From positions 660,074 through 724,073 of the forward strand of contig NZ_WVHT01000002.1 in the NCBI RefSeq assembly GCF_009834875.1: a DNA stretch of 64,000 bases, read 5' to 3'. A model generated the notes under the pieces. That model worked only from the letters and a program-made list of their open reading frames with translations. It was not told where the DNA came from and searched no databases. The stretch is from Hufsiella arboris (GTDB lineage Bacteria; Bacteroidota; Bacteroidia; Sphingobacteriales; Sphingobacteriaceae). The position numbers and the translations under genes are program-made. This document shows, piece after piece, positions 1 through 7,984 of this stretch; positions within the stretch are counted from its first letter, which is position 1, and each line of letters starts with the position of its first letter.

Positions 1-7
1 AAAGGGT

Positions 8-778
8 TTAATTGTTTTGCTGAAGTTTCGAAATAGATTTCTGCATTTGTGCCATCATACTGGTTAAGCTTTCCATAGTAGGTTCTGGCGCAGGCTCGGG
101 AAATGTAGTAGAAATATATGCTTTTGATTTCCATACCTCAAGTACGTCTTCTGCTGAGATAGTATAAGGTTCATAAACGGCATTGTCCGATACCAGTTTA
201 AGCGGCTTATTTTCACGAAGTTTACTGCCGGCACGCTTATAAACAACTCCTTCCGTTTTGCTGATTACGATATATGTTTCGCCAATCTTTATATCGTTCC
301 AATTTTCCAGGTACTCACCAATGATTATTGTTCCCGGTTGCAAAGGAAGCATCGAATCGCCTTTTATCTCAAAAGCACGGTAAGATCCCTGTTTAAACAT
401 AGGTAATTGAAATTTCGGCAGTTCACTTATATATTCAGGATCGGAGTAGCCATTTAAATATCCGGCACTAGCTTTAACCGGAACGAGTTCAATATTTTCC
501 CGGTCGTTTTGATCAACAGAAACACTCAAAACCCTCACTTTTGCATCCGATCGCTGTTTTGGCTTCCACTTCTCATTAATTTTTTCATTCACCAGCTCAT
601 CCATTGACAATTCATAAAACTCTGCGAATTTTTTTAGCAATTCGTACTTAGGCTCTGCACGGTCTTCTTCGTAAGCTCCGACCAGCGAACGTTTAATCTC
701 CATCTGATCAGCAAATTGCTGTTGAGTGAGAGCTTTTTGCTTTCGCAGATATTTAAGATTGGATGATATGTTACTCAT
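8..778 (-). CDS. LexA-like XRE/S24 family transcriptional repressor
   Basis: 256 aa. Residues about 5-62 form an XRE helix-turn-helix (LKYLRKQKALTQQQFA, then a recognition helix near KRSLVGAYE). Residues about 95-220 form an S24/LexA-type peptidase domain: a candidate cleavage dipeptide Ala105-Gly106 in KASAGY, catalytic Ser142 in GDSM, and Lys181 in VVYKR. Family knowledge: proteins of this layout repress promoters until a DNA-damage signal (RecA filament) stimulates self-cleavage. All residues needed for that are present, so I infer a damage-responsive repressor. The C-terminal 30 residues are Pro-rich and then Met/Gln-rich, possibly a short helical tail. The gene is divergent from a GIY-YIG-like gene, and three palindromes lie between them, which suggests autoregulation. 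No phage genes lie nearby, so a host regulator is likelier than a prophage repressor. Confidence 0.9.
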   Translation of the reverse strand: MSNISSNLKYLRKQKALTQQQFADQMEIKRSLVGAYEEDRAEPKYELLKKFAEFYELSMDELVNEKINEKWKPKQRSDAKVRVLSVSVDQNDRENIELVPVKASAGYLNGYSDPEYISELPKFQLPMFKQGSYRAFEIKGDSMLPLQPGTIIIGEYLENWNDIKIGETYIVISKTEGVVYKRAGSKLRENKPLKLVSDNAVYEPYTISAEDVLEVWKSKAYISTTFPEPAPEPTMESLTSMMAQMQKSISKLQQNN

Positions 779-798
779 TTTAAAATAAATTTGTTTAT

Positions 799-813
799 GC
801 TAAAATAATTAGT
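799..813. promoter_or_regulatory. Operator-like palindrome O1 (repressor-proximal)
   Basis: GCTAAAATAATTAGT, a 15-bp near-perfect palindrome (GCTAA-N5-TTAGT) 21 bp upstream of the S24 repressor start. On the minus strand it overlaps a weak -7-like TATTTTAG, so occupancy could block the repressor's own transcription. It matches the two following sites and a fourth site at 45668-45682. Confidence 0.55.
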
Positions 814-821
814 AATTTTAT

Positions 822-836
822 GCTCATAAAGTTAGC
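822..836. promoter_or_regulatory. Operator-like palindrome O2 (middle)
   Basis: GCTCATAAAGTTAGC. It has the same 15-bp frame as O1 and O3 with one deviation in the left half (GCTCA for GCTAA). Its first base lies 23 bp after that of O1, about two helical turns. Both O1 and O2 are preceded by TTTATGCT-type sequence, which looks like a direct repeat. Confidence 0.45.
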
Positions 837-860
837 AATATTTTTTGAACATAAACAAAA

Positions 861-875
861 GCTAATTCAATTAGC
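861..875. promoter_or_regulatory. Operator-like palindrome O3 (GIY-YIG side)
   Basis: GCTAATTCAATTAGC, a perfect palindrome around a central C. With flanking A860 and T876 the arms are 8 bp. It lies 16 bp before the start codon of the divergent GIY-YIG-like gene, where a bound repressor would block that transcript. Confidence 0.6.
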
Positions 876-891
876 TATCAAATTAATTTTT

Positions 892-1230
892 ATGAAGAAG
901 TATGTATATGTTGTAACGGATCGAAACAGGGCTTCACTGCATGTTGGAATGAGTTCTGATTTAATGAAAACGATGAAGTTTTACAGGGATATGCCTAACC
1001 TGTTTTTCGATAATAGTCAGCAATTAACGAGGCTTATATATTTTGAGGAACTGAATAGTGAAAATATAGCAATACAGCGTTTCGAACTTATTAGCCACTT
1101 TACACGTACTCAGAAAGAAAAATTAGTTAGAAATGTTAACCCCGATTGGATTGACCTTACGATCGGTCTTGACTTTGAACACATTGTTTTTAAAACAATG
1201 GAAAAAACGCAATTATTGCAGGCTTCATAA
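892..1230 (+). CDS. GIY-YIG-fold protein with lost catalytic residues
   Basis: 112 aa from ATG 892. The longer reading back to 820 would run through the operator region, so I reject it. The layout is that of the short YhbQ-type GIY-YIG family: YVYVVTD then HVGMSSDL at residues 4-24, and a C-terminal NPDWIDL at 83-89 like the family's NPEWKDL. The active site is gone. The YIG tyrosine is His17, the arginine helix (RRIYEH in relatives) reads MKTMKFY, and the metal-binding Glu of the AREKQIK helix is Phe64. I therefore expect a DNA- or protein-binding role and no cleavage. It is divergent from the S24 repressor with a shared operator region, so probably in that regulon. The function is unknown. 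Confidence 0.75.
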   Translation: MKKYVYVVTDRNRASLHVGMSSDLMKTMKFYRDMPNLFFDNSQQLTRLIYFEELNSENIAIQRFELISHFTRTQKEKLVRNVNPDWIDLTIGLDFEHIVFKTMEKTQLLQAS

Positions 1231-1265
1231 AAAAAAGCCCCCTGTTTTTAGGGAGCTCTTTTTAC
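1231..1265. terminator. Bidirectional terminator hairpin
   Basis: An A-run, a stem AGCCCCCT / AGGGAGCT (one mismatch) with a TTTT-type loop, then a T-run, sits between two converging genes. It can serve both the GIY-YIG-like gene and the FAS1 gene. Confidence 0.7.
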
Positions 1266-1286
1266 ATAAGAGAGGGGTATAAGGGA

Positions 1287-1889
1287 TCAGATGCTGTTTT
1301 TAGGCAGCAATACGTTATTTATTGCATGAACAACGCCATTTGATTGTTGCTTATCAAATGCAGTTACCAATGCAGTATTACCTTTCGAATCAGAAAGCTC
1401 TAAATTCTTATTAGCGTTGATTTTAAAAATGAGCTTGTCGCCATTAAGAGTTGTTAAGGTCGTTGAGCCGTTACCTTTTACAATTGCCTTTGCAATATCC
1501 TGTGAGGTATATTTACCTGGCACCACATGATATTTTAATATTTCCGCAAGTTTATCTTTAGTTGAAGCGGTGGCACTCAGTTTTGTAAAAGCGTCATTGG
1601 TAGGAGCGAAGATTGTATAAGGGCCGCTGCCTGTCAATGTTTGATCTAAACCCGTAGATTTTAAATCAGAAACCAAAGTGCTGTAATCAGGCGATTGGGA
1701 TACATTTTCGATGATGGTTTTATTAGGTGCCATCTCAGTTTGAGCAGTCGTTGTTGTCGCTCCGCTACTTGAGCTTGTAGAGCTGGTTCCTGTAGACTGC
1801 TTAGTGCCGGTCGAATCAGTTTGTGCTTTTAATGAGTTTACTGACAGGAATAAACCTGAGACTAACAGACTTAAAAATATCTTTTTCAT
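1287..1889 (-). CDS. Secreted fasciclin (FAS1) domain protein
   Basis: 200 aa. It has a signal peptide (MKKIFLSLLVSGLF...KAQ, about 23 residues), a Ser/Thr-rich linker (about 24-55), then one FAS1 domain (about 58-200). The domain shows the family's two conserved stretches, GPYTIFAPTNDAF and GVVHAINNVLLP, with LKYHVVPGKY between them. FAS1 domains mediate adhesion or matrix contacts on the cell surface. A single-domain secreted form is common in Bacteroidota. It has no lipobox, so it is periplasmic or exported. It stands alone, with 241 bp of non-coding DNA upstream in which I see no further gene. Confidence 0.9.
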   Translation of the reverse strand: MKKIFLSLLVSGLFLSVNSLKAQTDSTGTKQSTGTSSTSSSSGATTTTAQTEMAPNKTIIENVSQSPDYSTLVSDLKSTGLDQTLTGSGPYTIFAPTNDAFTKLSATASTKDKLAEILKYHVVPGKYTSQDIAKAIVKGNGSTTLTTLNGDKLIFKINANKNLELSDSKGNTALVTAFDKQQSNGVVHAINNVLLPKNSI

Positions 1890-2130
1890 AAATAAATTTT
1901 TGTTGATGCTGTTCCATGAGACACAGTCATCGTAGGTAAATAGATGTTTTAAATAGACTATAATATAAACACCTGTAAACCGGAATTATTGCCTTTTAAA
2001 ACATTTTTCGCAATATAGAATAAAGATAGCAAGGTAGATTCACACTTTCATTATAATCAATAGCTCTTCGTTACCGCCTCTTTTTTTAGCCTTAAGCGCA
2101 TGAAAGTAAATAAATAGACCTAACGCGAAT

Positions 2131-4608
2131 TCAGTCTAGCATGTTTTCTTCAGAATTACCTCCCGGATAATTTTTTAAATTTATATCACGCTGAGGGAAT
2201 GGTATTGTTATTTTATGTGCCCTAAATTCCGTCGAAATTTTTAAAATAACATCATTTTTCACCGCGGATGAATCTCTTATGTTGCCAACCCAAAAGAATA
2301 ATCTAAAATCTATTGAACTGTTACTAAATTCCTGGGCGAAGACAGCAGGTGCCGGCTGCTCCAGAATTCGATCATCACTTTCAAGTATTTCTTTAAGTAC
2401 GTTTCTGGCTTTTTCAAGATCTGTATCATAAGCTACGCCAACTGTTAAATCCATTCTCTTCACGTTTTTGTTCATTGTCCAGTTGACAGGATGCTGGCTC
2501 AGCAAATCACCGTTAGGAATTATTACATGAGCACCATCAACCGATTTAACAATACTGCTTCGAAATCCTATCGATTTCATGGTTGTCAACTGACCATTTA
2601 CCTCAACATAATCACCAACATTAACCGGTTTTTCAAATGCGATAATAAGGCCGCTGACCAGGTTATTAACTAAACCCTGTAGTCCTAAGCCAATACCCAC
2701 ACCCAAAGCGCCAAGTATGATAGTGAGTTTATCGAGTGGAATTCCCGATGCCGCAAAAGCCAAAAACACCCCCATGCTTATGATGAAAATACGAACCAAC
2801 AGTATCCAGCTTCCAAGTGTTAGCTTTTTCGATTCTTTAGTGCCATGCTGAAAACTGTCCGATTCGGCGGCGAAGAAAGAAACTATCCTTGACAAAACCA
2901 TGGAACAAACCATGACAAGCAGGAAGATAACCAGCCCGTAAATAGAAAATGTATACTCACCAATGGACCGATCTGCATTCAAAAAATCGTTGAATGGAGA
3001 AACGAGCTGCTGAAGTATATAAAAATTCCTGCCGATCAAGATACACCAGCCTACAGCTAGTAAAATGTAAAAAAAGCCTGGAACCTTTTCATCGATTTTG
3101 TTGAAGTTCAGATAGAATAATTTTTTATCCGGACGTTCGTAAATGCTTGAAGCATGCAACAGCACTTCGTTTAAAAACCTGACAGTCCACAAAAATAAGA
3201 TTGCAATGATAATGCCTTCATATCCGCTGATCATCAGGCTTTTTGCCAGATTATAGCGGCCAAAAATATTAGGTATGATAGATAGCACCTCAAAACACAC
3301 GACAAATCTGATAAACAAAAGAATGTAGCTTTCTTTCAACTCGTGTTTGTGATGGTTAAAAAGAATATAGCAACAGTATATTGAACCGCAAAGTGATGTG
3401 ACCAACATTGCCCACCGCTCAGGGCGGGACGCCTGTAAAATCATATTATCAACACTTGCTACCAGGAAAAGTAGCGAAATTACAATCCAAAATCTCATCC
3501 AAAACGGACTAATAAATTTATAGAAGATAATACTAAGACACACAATTTCAATTAGCCACCACCCAAAACTTAAAATAAACGGCGGGCTTTGAAATATAAA
3601 CTGAAACAAACTGATGGAGATTACCATGGCAGATAAAGCCGGATAGCGCAAGGATAATTGCTCCTCAAAATCCGTCCTGAGTTTGTTTTCCTCTCTCAGT
3701 TTTCCTCTTACCGATCTTAAAAATACTGTACAGAGTACGATTGCGGTTAGTAATATTATAAAACGGCCAACATTGTCGGTTACGTAAAATTTAACAGCAA
3801 GGACTTCCTTAGCGAAAGAAATATCTATTATCTCATTTAAAGGCCTGGAATAACGCTCTTTTTCATAAATGTTTGGAAATTCTCTCGCAAACGAAATTTC
3901 GCTCAATTGTTTTTTATACAATTCAATATCCTCAATCGAAGAGCGTAACTCAAAAACAAGCAGGTCGAGTTTATTTTGAATATTTTGAACGCTGATTATA
4001 GCATTGCTTAGTAGTGAGTCGACCGGACCGGCTTCACGTCCAATAACTATAAGTCTTTTAAGATAATGAGTGACCTTGGCGGAATCTTTGGGAAAAGTAA
4101 AAAGAACAGGATTAGTTCCCAGCGAGTCGATATCGCTTCTAAAGCCAACTAATCTATCTGAATAGCGATCTACTAAAATCTTTCTTGCTGTGAATTTAGA
4201 TAAAAGATCGTTTAATATTACGCCAGAAATTGCAAGATTACGTTGTGTTTGCGATGTTCCCTTATTGAAAAAAATTCCATCCTTTACAACATTCAAAGCT
4301 GATTTGCCAGCTTGAATCTCATTTAACAATCGGGTGGTGTCGATTCCTTTTTTGAGCAGAATTTTAACTTTCTCATTTAAATTTTCTATTTGACCGATAA
4401 CCTTACGCTGCTCCCTTGCATTTTGCCCTTCTTTGTAATCCTCAACACTTTTTTCCGCGATCGGAGTCGTTAGTCGTTTGACCTTATCTGAAAAGCTGAT
4501 TGATTTAGTTGTGTCATTCTGGATAAAAACTGAGCTCGCAAAAGCCGATTTTACAAAGAAAACTAAGCAAATTGAAAATGAAATTAGTGTTGATTTAAAC
4601 AGTGTCAT
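2131..4608 (-). CDS. Large MscS-family mechanosensitive channel
   Basis: 825 aa. It has a signal peptide (first about 24 residues), a long periplasmic helical region (to about 270), a series of transmembrane segments (about 278-590), and a C-terminal MscS core. The core shows the glycine/alanine-rich pore helix (LGALGVGIGLGLQGLVNN), the beta domain start (FEKPVNVGDYVEV) and the cage domain. Much longer than E. coli MscS (286 aa), it resembles the MscK/YbdG-like class with extra membrane helices. The expected role is release of solutes on osmotic downshock through the inner membrane. It is monocistronic, with a terminator of the upstream gene 70 bp away. Confidence 0.92.
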   Translation of the reverse strand: MTLFKSTLISFSICLVFFVKSAFASSVFIQNDTTKSISFSDKVKRLTTPIAEKSVEDYKEGQNAREQRKVIGQIENLNEKVKILLKKGIDTTRLLNEIQAGKSALNVVKDGIFFNKGTSQTQRNLAISGVILNDLLSKFTARKILVDRYSDRLVGFRSDIDSLGTNPVLFTFPKDSAKVTHYLKRLIVIGREAGPVDSLLSNAIISVQNIQNKLDLLVFELRSSIEDIELYKKQLSEISFAREFPNIYEKERYSRPLNEIIDISFAKEVLAVKFYVTDNVGRFIILLTAIVLCTVFLRSVRGKLREENKLRTDFEEQLSLRYPALSAMVISISLFQFIFQSPPFILSFGWWLIEIVCLSIIFYKFISPFWMRFWIVISLLFLVASVDNMILQASRPERWAMLVTSLCGSIYCCYILFNHHKHELKESYILLFIRFVVCFEVLSIIPNIFGRYNLAKSLMISGYEGIIIAILFLWTVRFLNEVLLHASSIYERPDKKLFYLNFNKIDEKVPGFFYILLAVGWCILIGRNFYILQQLVSPFNDFLNADRSIGEYTFSIYGLVIFLLVMVCSMVLSRIVSFFAAESDSFQHGTKESKKLTLGSWILLVRIFIISMGVFLAFAASGIPLDKLTIILGALGVGIGLGLQGLVNNLVSGLIIAFEKPVNVGDYVEVNGQLTTMKSIGFRSSIVKSVDGAHVIIPNGDLLSQHPVNWTMNKNVKRMDLTVGVAYDTDLEKARNVLKEILESDDRILEQPAPAVFAQEFSNSSIDFRLFFWVGNIRDSSAVKNDVILKISTEFRAHKITIPFPQRDINLKNYPGGNSEENMLD

Positions 4609-4675
4609 ACAGTTATTGGTACATCAATTAATCTCTATCCGGATAAATTTAATAAATTTTAAAAGTGTGGGTTAC

Positions 4676-4710
4676 AAAAAAGGGGTTGAGCTTTTTAAGC
4701 CAACCCCTTT
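4676..4710 (-). terminator. Rho-independent terminator of the peptidase/propeller gene
   Basis: The hairpin GGGGTTG...CAACCCC, extended inward by GCTT/AAGC and flanked by A- and T-runs, lies just after the stop codon of the gene ending at 4730. Read on the minus strand it ends in six U's. Confidence 0.8.
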
Positions 4711-4729
4711 TACTTTTATATTTCCGATA

Positions 4730-7700
4730 TTACCACCCAGGAGCGAATGTAAGCCCGAATACAGGTCCGCTAACATCGGTACGCTGGAAAGGAATTGCCG
4801 CATAAGGTTCCAAAACAAAATAACCAAACACGTTGACGCGTAGAGAAATTCCTGCACTCATTGCAGGAACTCGTTCCAGGACATCTTCATACTCGCCGGT
4901 TGCCGGATTTATAACTTGCTTAACAACATCTGGTTTGCCTTTAAAAGCAACCTTAGAATCCTTATTGAAGGCCAAACCCATATCAAAAAATGCATTTAAA
5001 TCAGTAAACAAAAATTTCGATTCAATTGCAGCGAGTTTTTTCGGGCCGGTAAACGGCAAACGAATTTCAACATTGGCAACGGCTATTTTAGTTCCGATCA
5101 ACTGGTTAATATTAAACCCGCTGCCGTTAACGGATTCCTGCAAATAACCGTTTTTGTAGAAAGAATTGTATTCGTATCCTCGTATCAGGTAAGGGTACCC
5201 GACGTAATTTGCATACAATTTATTTTGATCAGGACCGGTACGAATATCTCCGTAAAGTCTTCCGGCGATCGTTATTGGTTTCAAACGAATATATCGGCGC
5301 AAGTCAACAATTGCTTCACCAAATTTGTAATCACCGTAATAATTTGAATAACCGATACGGTACCTGAATCCATTTAAAGGAGCAGTTACACCGAAGAACG
5401 AATTGTCGCCTACCAACGCCGTGTTAATACCAAATACCTTAAAGTTCTGAAATCGAAGTCCGTATTGCTCATAGTAAGAATTCGCTTCGTCAAGAGACAC
5501 TTTTTTCTTATCGGAACCGACATAATTACCAAGATATGTTTGACCGCCGGAGTTTATTAACTCATAATAATCACTGTATCTGTCAATACGGTACGAGTAA
5601 TTGGAAAACGATCCGCCCAATTCAAACCTATGAATTCGTGAAAAGGGATAACTTCCAAAAACTGTCGCCTGATCCTGAAAAGTGCGTATCAGGTCGTAAC
5701 TTGAACGGTAATAAGTGTTCCCGTCAATTTCTTCTGCATCATCTGAAGGATAAGCTGCCTGGTAAGGGATGTGAGAAATTGATCCGCCCCAATTGATACG
5801 GCTTTGCTGATTAATGTAAGCCACCTGGCCACCAAAATCATATATCTCACCATTTATTGCGGCCGCAGCGTAAATCTGGTTTCGTCCTAGAATGTCACTA
5901 AAAATACCCTGAATGCCGCTGGCAAGTCCTGCGCCGTATTGTCCGACAGAGGCACCGAAACCATTACTTGAGATGTAATCGAGTTTGAAATGAGGCTTAT
6001 AGGCAATCTGTTTTACTGAATCGCTCGTGATTTGCTCAAATCGCTCAAAATTATCCAAATTGGTATTTATGATATCTACACCAAACGATTTGATAGGTGG
6101 GAGCTTTGCAATCTCAAGATTAATAGCTGTTGGATCTACGCTGACCGGCTTAAAATCGGCCGCTTTCGCATTGTAAATCCTGTATTTCTGAGCTCGGTAA
6201 TAAGAATAAATAATATCGTCGTTACGCGAAACACTCACGGCAGGAGAGAATTCGGTAATACCACTTATACCGGTGAAGTAATCGGTTAACTGCTCAACTT
6301 TTCCACTTGCCAGCTCGTAGCGGTAAAGATTCCGGAATCCGTCACGATTGGATAGAAAATAAAGCTGTTGATCGTTAGCGGAAAACGCAGGATTAAGGTT
6401 ATTAGCACCATCGAAAACTTTGATATCTGTAATCTTTCTTGTGGCAAGATCCATCACAGCGAGGTTAAACGATATGTCCACGCCTTTATTGGTTTTGTCA
6501 TATGTGGTTCTGTCTGAACTGAACGCTATCTTTTTTCCATCGTTAGAAAATACGGGATGGTAATCAGAATAAACATCGTTTGTAAGCTGAGTAACCTGTT
6601 TCGTGTTCATATTGAACATAAATAAATCACTCTGACCATTTTTTAAACCAGTGAACGCAATATCATTGCCATTGGGCGACCATGCCATATTTCCAAATTC
6701 GCCAACGTCTCCCATACTTTGAGTAAGAAGCGTTCGTCCGGAGCTGACATCGACAACGGACATTCGTATTCTGCCCGAACTGTAAATAGCAAAAGCAAAC
6801 TTCTTCCCGTCTGGAGACCATGCGCCGGCCGATTCAATAAAGCTAATTTCGTCTATATGATTATCCCGTGCCTTGCTGGATATCTTTCGTATTATTCTCC
6901 CGGTTTGGGCGTCGGCCATGAATAAATCAATGCTGAGAAGGTCCTTTTCAGATAAAAATGCGACATATCGACCGTCGGGTGACACGGCAGGAGCAAGGTT
7001 ATAAGTATCACCGCCATTCTTCTCATCGATAATTCTTTTCCCGATTGGAACCTGCGCTGTATCCTTTAAATAAGGTTTGTAAGTATTCTCGATACTCGTT
7101 TTCCAAAGGTTTGACAATGTTCGATCATCGTAACCGAATGTACGCCTCGTTGCCATTTCATAACCATATTTGGCTGTTGATTTGAAGAATGGAACGATAA
7201 CAGTATCTCCGTATGTCGATCCAATGAACGACCAAAACGCCTGCCCGTATCTGTATGGAAAATATTTATTGGACATTGTCAGGTCGCGCAGTGTCGGGAT
7301 ATCCTTATTTAAATAAGCATCGCGCATCCACATAGCTGTATAAGCGTCCGTTTTTCCAATCGAAAGATATTCCGCCATACCCTCAACCATCCATAACGGC
7401 AGATTACCGATATTTTCCAGATTAGTAGAGTCTCCCTCAATCAAGGAATGATATTGAAACGCGTGAACTAATTCGTGACCTAAAACGTGTCGTGTTTGCT
7501 GATTGATTTGCTGAATCGGCATTACTACCCGGTTTTTCATACCTTCGGTAACACCGCCTGTACCTACGCCTATTTCGCCATCGATCGCTGTTGTTTGCTG
7601 GAAATCCGGTGAATTAGCATACAGAATAACGGGATTCTTTCGTTTAAAAGTGTCTCTAAACACTTGTTGATGAAGGTCATACCAAATTTCACTTTCTTTA

Positions 7701-7894
7701 GCAAAACGCTTTAATAAACTGTCGTTATGTAAATAGTAGTAAATATTAAAATGCGGCGTTTCATAAACCTTAAATTTCAAATTTTTGTACCTCACTTTGT
7801 TTTGCCCGAAATATTGCGCGTTAACGGTGGTACTGCAAAGAAGAGCAATTAGGGATGCGACAAGTGAAAGAAGGAGGGTACGAGTTCTGGTCAT
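4730..7894 (-). CDS. Peptidase MA / WD40-like propeller / outer-membrane barrel protein
   Basis: 1054 aa. A signal peptide ends at about residue 26 (VNAQ). Residues about 40-290 form a peptidase MA-like metalloprotease domain with zinc motif HELVH (140-144) and a downstream WMVEGMAEYL glutamate. Residues about 300-590 hold repeated PD40/WD40-like blades (AVSPDGRYVAFLS, SFAWSPDG-type motifs, FSNDGKKIAFSSDR). The last 400 residues are rich in Tyr, Gly and alternating strands and end in a terminal aromatic (APGW), as expected for a surface-antigen/BamA-like outer-membrane barrel. I infer an outer-membrane-anchored protein with a periplasmic propeller and an apparently active protease. The substrate is unknown. 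It is monocistronic, with its own terminator. Confidence 0.85.
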   Translation of the reverse strand: MTRTRTLLLSLVASLIALLCSTTVNAQYFGQNKVRYKNLKFKVYETPHFNIYYYLHNDSLLKRFAKESEIWYDLHQQVFRDTFKRKNPVILYANSPDFQQTTAIDGEIGVGTGGVTEGMKNRVVMPIQQINQQTRHVLGHELVHAFQYHSLIEGDSTNLENIGNLPLWMVEGMAEYLSIGKTDAYTAMWMRDAYLNKDIPTLRDLTMSNKYFPYRYGQAFWSFIGSTYGDTVIVPFFKSTAKYGYEMATRRTFGYDDRTLSNLWKTSIENTYKPYLKDTAQVPIGKRIIDEKNGGDTYNLAPAVSPDGRYVAFLSEKDLLSIDLFMADAQTGRIIRKISSKARDNHIDEISFIESAGAWSPDGKKFAFAIYSSGRIRMSVVDVSSGRTLLTQSMGDVGEFGNMAWSPNGNDIAFTGLKNGQSDLFMFNMNTKQVTQLTNDVYSDYHPVFSNDGKKIAFSSDRTTYDKTNKGVDISFNLAVMDLATRKITDIKVFDGANNLNPAFSANDQQLYFLSNRDGFRNLYRYELASGKVEQLTDYFTGISGITEFSPAVSVSRNDDIIYSYYRAQKYRIYNAKAADFKPVSVDPTAINLEIAKLPPIKSFGVDIINTNLDNFERFEQITSDSVKQIAYKPHFKLDYISSNGFGASVGQYGAGLASGIQGIFSDILGRNQIYAAAAINGEIYDFGGQVAYINQQSRINWGGSISHIPYQAAYPSDDAEEIDGNTYYRSSYDLIRTFQDQATVFGSYPFSRIHRFELGGSFSNYSYRIDRYSDYYELINSGGQTYLGNYVGSDKKKVSLDEANSYYEQYGLRFQNFKVFGINTALVGDNSFFGVTAPLNGFRYRIGYSNYYGDYKFGEAIVDLRRYIRLKPITIAGRLYGDIRTGPDQNKLYANYVGYPYLIRGYEYNSFYKNGYLQESVNGSGFNINQLIGTKIAVANVEIRLPFTGPKKLAAIESKFLFTDLNAFFDMGLAFNKDSKVAFKGKPDVVKQVINPATGEYEDVLERVPAMSAGISLRVNVFGYFVLEPYAAIPFQRTDVSGPVFGLTFAPGW

Positions 7895-7984
7895 ATAACG
7901 GCGTTTAAGTTTATAAGGACGGAAATCAATACTAATTTACAATAAAAACCTCATCTAATATAGATGGTTTCAAAATCAAAAAGT

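Noticed and set aside
8..1230. Prophage edge (repressor plus nuclease-like gene)
   Set aside because: No integrase, phage structural or replication genes and no attachment repeats are visible, and the right side continues directly into ordinary chromosomal genes.
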